DNA of 45,868 nt from an uncultured Lewinella sp. (GTDB taxonomy: Bacteria; Bacteroidota; Bacteroidia; Chitinophagales; Saprospiraceae): contig CAJXOS010000039.1 of the NCBI GenBank assembly GCA_913057725.1, positions 1 through 45,868 on the forward strand, given 5' to 3'. The notes beneath the pieces were generated by a model. It was not told the DNA's origin. It saw only the letters and a list, made by a program, of their open reading frames with translations, and did no database searches. Shown here piece by piece: positions 44,492-45,868 of this stretch (position 1 is the first letter of the stretch; each line of letters starts with the position of its first letter). A program made the position numbers and the translations under genes.

Positions 44492-44959
44492 TTAGGTAGA
44501 CAGAGATTTCCAAAAAACAACCTTGTCCTCACCTGCTGCATAAAACGCTCGAATCCTAGCCTCCTCGGTATAGCCGCATTGGTGGTAAAATTGACGAGTG
44601 CGCTCAAAAGCAGGCAAGCCCGAAGTCTCCACGATAAGAATGCGCTCACCTCGCTGACCTAGCTCTTTCTCCAAATAGGTCATGATGTGGCGACCATAAC
44701 CCTTGCTTTGCAGGCTAGGATGCACTGCAATGAGGTATAAATTCCAAGTACCCTCTGTCATTTGCTCTGGTGCACAAAAGGCTACAAAGGTGGGTGTATC
44801 CTCGTCGCCCGTCAGCCAGATACTCTGATCATGCCCATTGAGATAGCCATCAATCATACCATCGAGCAACTCTGGTGGAAACATCTCTGTTGCCGCAATA
44901 ACCGTCTTAAGGTTAGGTATATCTCCTGCCTCTACTGGCCTAATAGTAAACTCATTCAT
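44492..44959 (-). CDS. GNAT-family N-acetyltransferase
   Basis: Acetyltransferase of 155 aa with the acetyl-CoA-binding motif QSKGYGRHI (around 85-93) after the strand WNLYLIAVHP, and the late motif FYHQCGYTEEARI. It acetylates an unknown amine. The stop lies 4 bases from that of the convergent ABM gene. Confidence 0.85.
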   Translation of the reverse strand: MNEFTIRPVEAGDIPNLKTVIAATEMFPPELLDGMIDGYLNGHDQSIWLTGDEDTPTFVAFCAPEQMTEGTWNLYLIAVHPSLQSKGYGRHIMTYLEKELGQRGERILIVETSGLPAFERTRQFYHQCGYTEEARIRAFYAAGEDKVVFWKSLST

Positions 44960-45014
44960 TTTCTAACTACGTTTCATAAACTAGTATGCCACAAAATTAG
45001 GCAGGTACTGGCAC

Positions 45015-45728
45015 TCAAATTTGTAAAGTGCTGCTATTGTAACCCGTCGACGGATTGAGTCCAAACATCTTTAGATAAGCACGGCTAAAGTGGGCCGCAT
45101 CGAAGAATCCTGCGAGGTAAGCAGCATTTAGGAGGTTGATTTCCTGATCTAAGCTATTGGCGATCGCATATTTCAGTCGTTCCCAGATGATAAAGTTCTC
45201 AAGCGAGGTTCCCATTTGCGCTTTGAATAAATGAGAAAGTCGGCTTGGAGAAAGATGGACGTGAGCGCTCAGTTGAGTACGGTTGAGCGTATGTACACCC
45301 ACACTGCTACGGATAAATTCTACACATTCTTTTATTCGGCTATCGAAATCTACAGGGTAAGGATCAGCCATTTTAAGTGCACCCAATAACGCATCATTAA
45401 ATTCAGCGAGCTCTTTTTCTGACAACTCTATCACTGGGACCGTAGATAGCCTGGCAAAAACGGGATGAAGTGGCGTAATAGCGGATATACTCTTCTCAAC
45501 AATCCAAACCTCACACACTGCCTCTTTGCTTGCTACACTATGCTTAACATTTGGCGCGATGATGCACCCTTTGGTACTTTTAATGGTTTTATCACCCACA
45601 GTCACATCGATCATTCCACTACGCACTAATAGCACTTCCAGTGCTGGATGCTGATGCTCTGCTGCCTGCAAATGCTCTTCCACAAAAGCATAGCAACCTC
45701 TTTCTGTATCGAAGGATTTGACAATCAT
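45015..45728 (-). CDS. AraC-family transcription regulator
   Basis: Regulator of 237 aa. The N-terminal cupin-like domain (about 1-130) is followed by two helix-turn-helix motifs in the C-terminal AraC domain (about 140-235: LSAHVHLSPSRLSHLFKAQMG and AAYLAGFFDAAHFSRAYLKMFG). The frame opens at a TTG one codon earlier; the ATG at 45728 is chosen. Ligand and targets are unknown. Confidence 0.88.
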   Translation of the reverse strand: MIVKSFDTERGCYAFVEEHLQAAEHQHPALEVLLVRSGMIDVTVGDKTIKSTKGCIIAPNVKHSVASKEAVCEVWIVEKSISAITPLHPVFARLSTVPVIELSEKELAEFNDALLGALKMADPYPVDFDSRIKECVEFIRSSVGVHTLNRTQLSAHVHLSPSRLSHLFKAQMGTSLENFIIWERLKYAIANSLDQEINLLNAAYLAGFFDAAHFSRAYLKMFGLNPSTGYNSSTLQI

Positions 45729-45800
45729 CAAGTCGAATAATAATAGAAAGGAATGTAGTGATTGTAGGTCGTCGAAGATAGGAATATGACGTCCCTAAAC

Positions 45801-45829
45801 AAAGAAAGCCGCGTCTCTCGGACGCGGCT
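45801..45829 (-). terminator. Possible terminator at the window edge
   Basis: A perfect 9-bp stem (45807-45815 with 45821-45829) closes a 5-nt loop. Its minus-strand downstream side is T-rich (tttctttgttt), so it could end a minus-strand gene lying beyond the window. On the plus strand it lies in front of the ATG at 45852 and has no T-run. Confidence 0.4.
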
Positions 45830-45851
45830 CCATACAACAAATCATAATCTC

Positions 45852-45868
45852 ATGAAAAAAAGACGACC
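45852..45868 (+). CDS. Possible start of a truncated gene at the window edge
   Basis: ATG AAA AAA AGA CGA opens a plus-strand frame (MKKRR...) that runs off the window. The basic start would suit a signal peptide, but five codons cannot identify a gene. Confidence 0.2.

Overview
The window looks like chromosomal DNA of a member of the Bacteroidota, probably Saprospiria (Lewinella-like). This is an inference. It rests on promoter -7 boxes of the TAnnTTTG type in front of many genes, the absence of clear Shine-Dalgarno sequences, a large FtsX-type permease, a LytS/LytTR pair, a propeller histidine kinase, and a GTGAGCGAAGCGAAC intergenic repeat family. No rRNA, tRNA, CRISPR, prophage or insertion sequence was recognised.

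Left part (1-9.7 kb, minus strand): fused isobutyryl-CoA mutase (icmF), a membrane pyrophosphatase (hppA) with a long structured leader, an FtsX/MacB-type permease, and an RluF-type pseudouridine synthase followed upstream by a short-repeat tract.

Middle part (9.7-30.1 kb): a compact sulfur-metabolism island. Cytochrome bd oxidase (cydAB, minus) diverges from a plus-strand operon: a CstB-like persulfide dioxygenase-rhodanese, a fused Fe-S/NrfD membrane subunit, a Tat-less molybdopterin oxidoreductase (SoeA-like), and a rhodanese. A second CstB-like paralog, a propeller histidine kinase and a convergent CDO-type thiol dioxygenase follow. Next comes an operon of thioredoxin, two YeeE/YedE half-transporters, an outer-membrane porin and a Crp/Fnr regulator, and then a SulP anion transporter. 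The simplest model is: reduced sulfur enters through the porin and the YeeE/YedE pair; persulfide is oxidised to sulfite; sulfite is oxidised to sulfate in the cytoplasm with electrons going to quinone and on to bd oxidase; and SulP moves the anion. Thiol dioxygenase may add organic sulfur. Substrates and directions are inferred.

The strongest new signal is regulatory. A GTGA-N6-TCAC palindrome lies upstream of the first dioxygenase operon, the second paralog, the thioredoxin-to-crp operon and sulP, and the third copy also faces the divergent thiol dioxygenase gene. In all five directions a TAnnTTTG-like box starts exactly 22 nt beyond the palindrome, which would put its centre near -41.5 (class II activation). 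The Crp/Fnr protein encoded inside the island has the R-E-x-x-x-R recognition helix suited to GTGA half-sites.

Right part (30.1-45.9 kb): a LytS-type kinase and LytTR regulator, a TPR protein, a HyuA-HyuB fusion (5-oxoprolinase type) with a flavin monooxygenase-like protein and an SDR, rsmI, an alpha/beta hydrolase, trhO, a Prc/Tsp-type S41 protease with a strong terminator, an ABM-domain protein, a GNAT acetyltransferase and an AraC-type regulator. These look like ordinary chromosomal genes.
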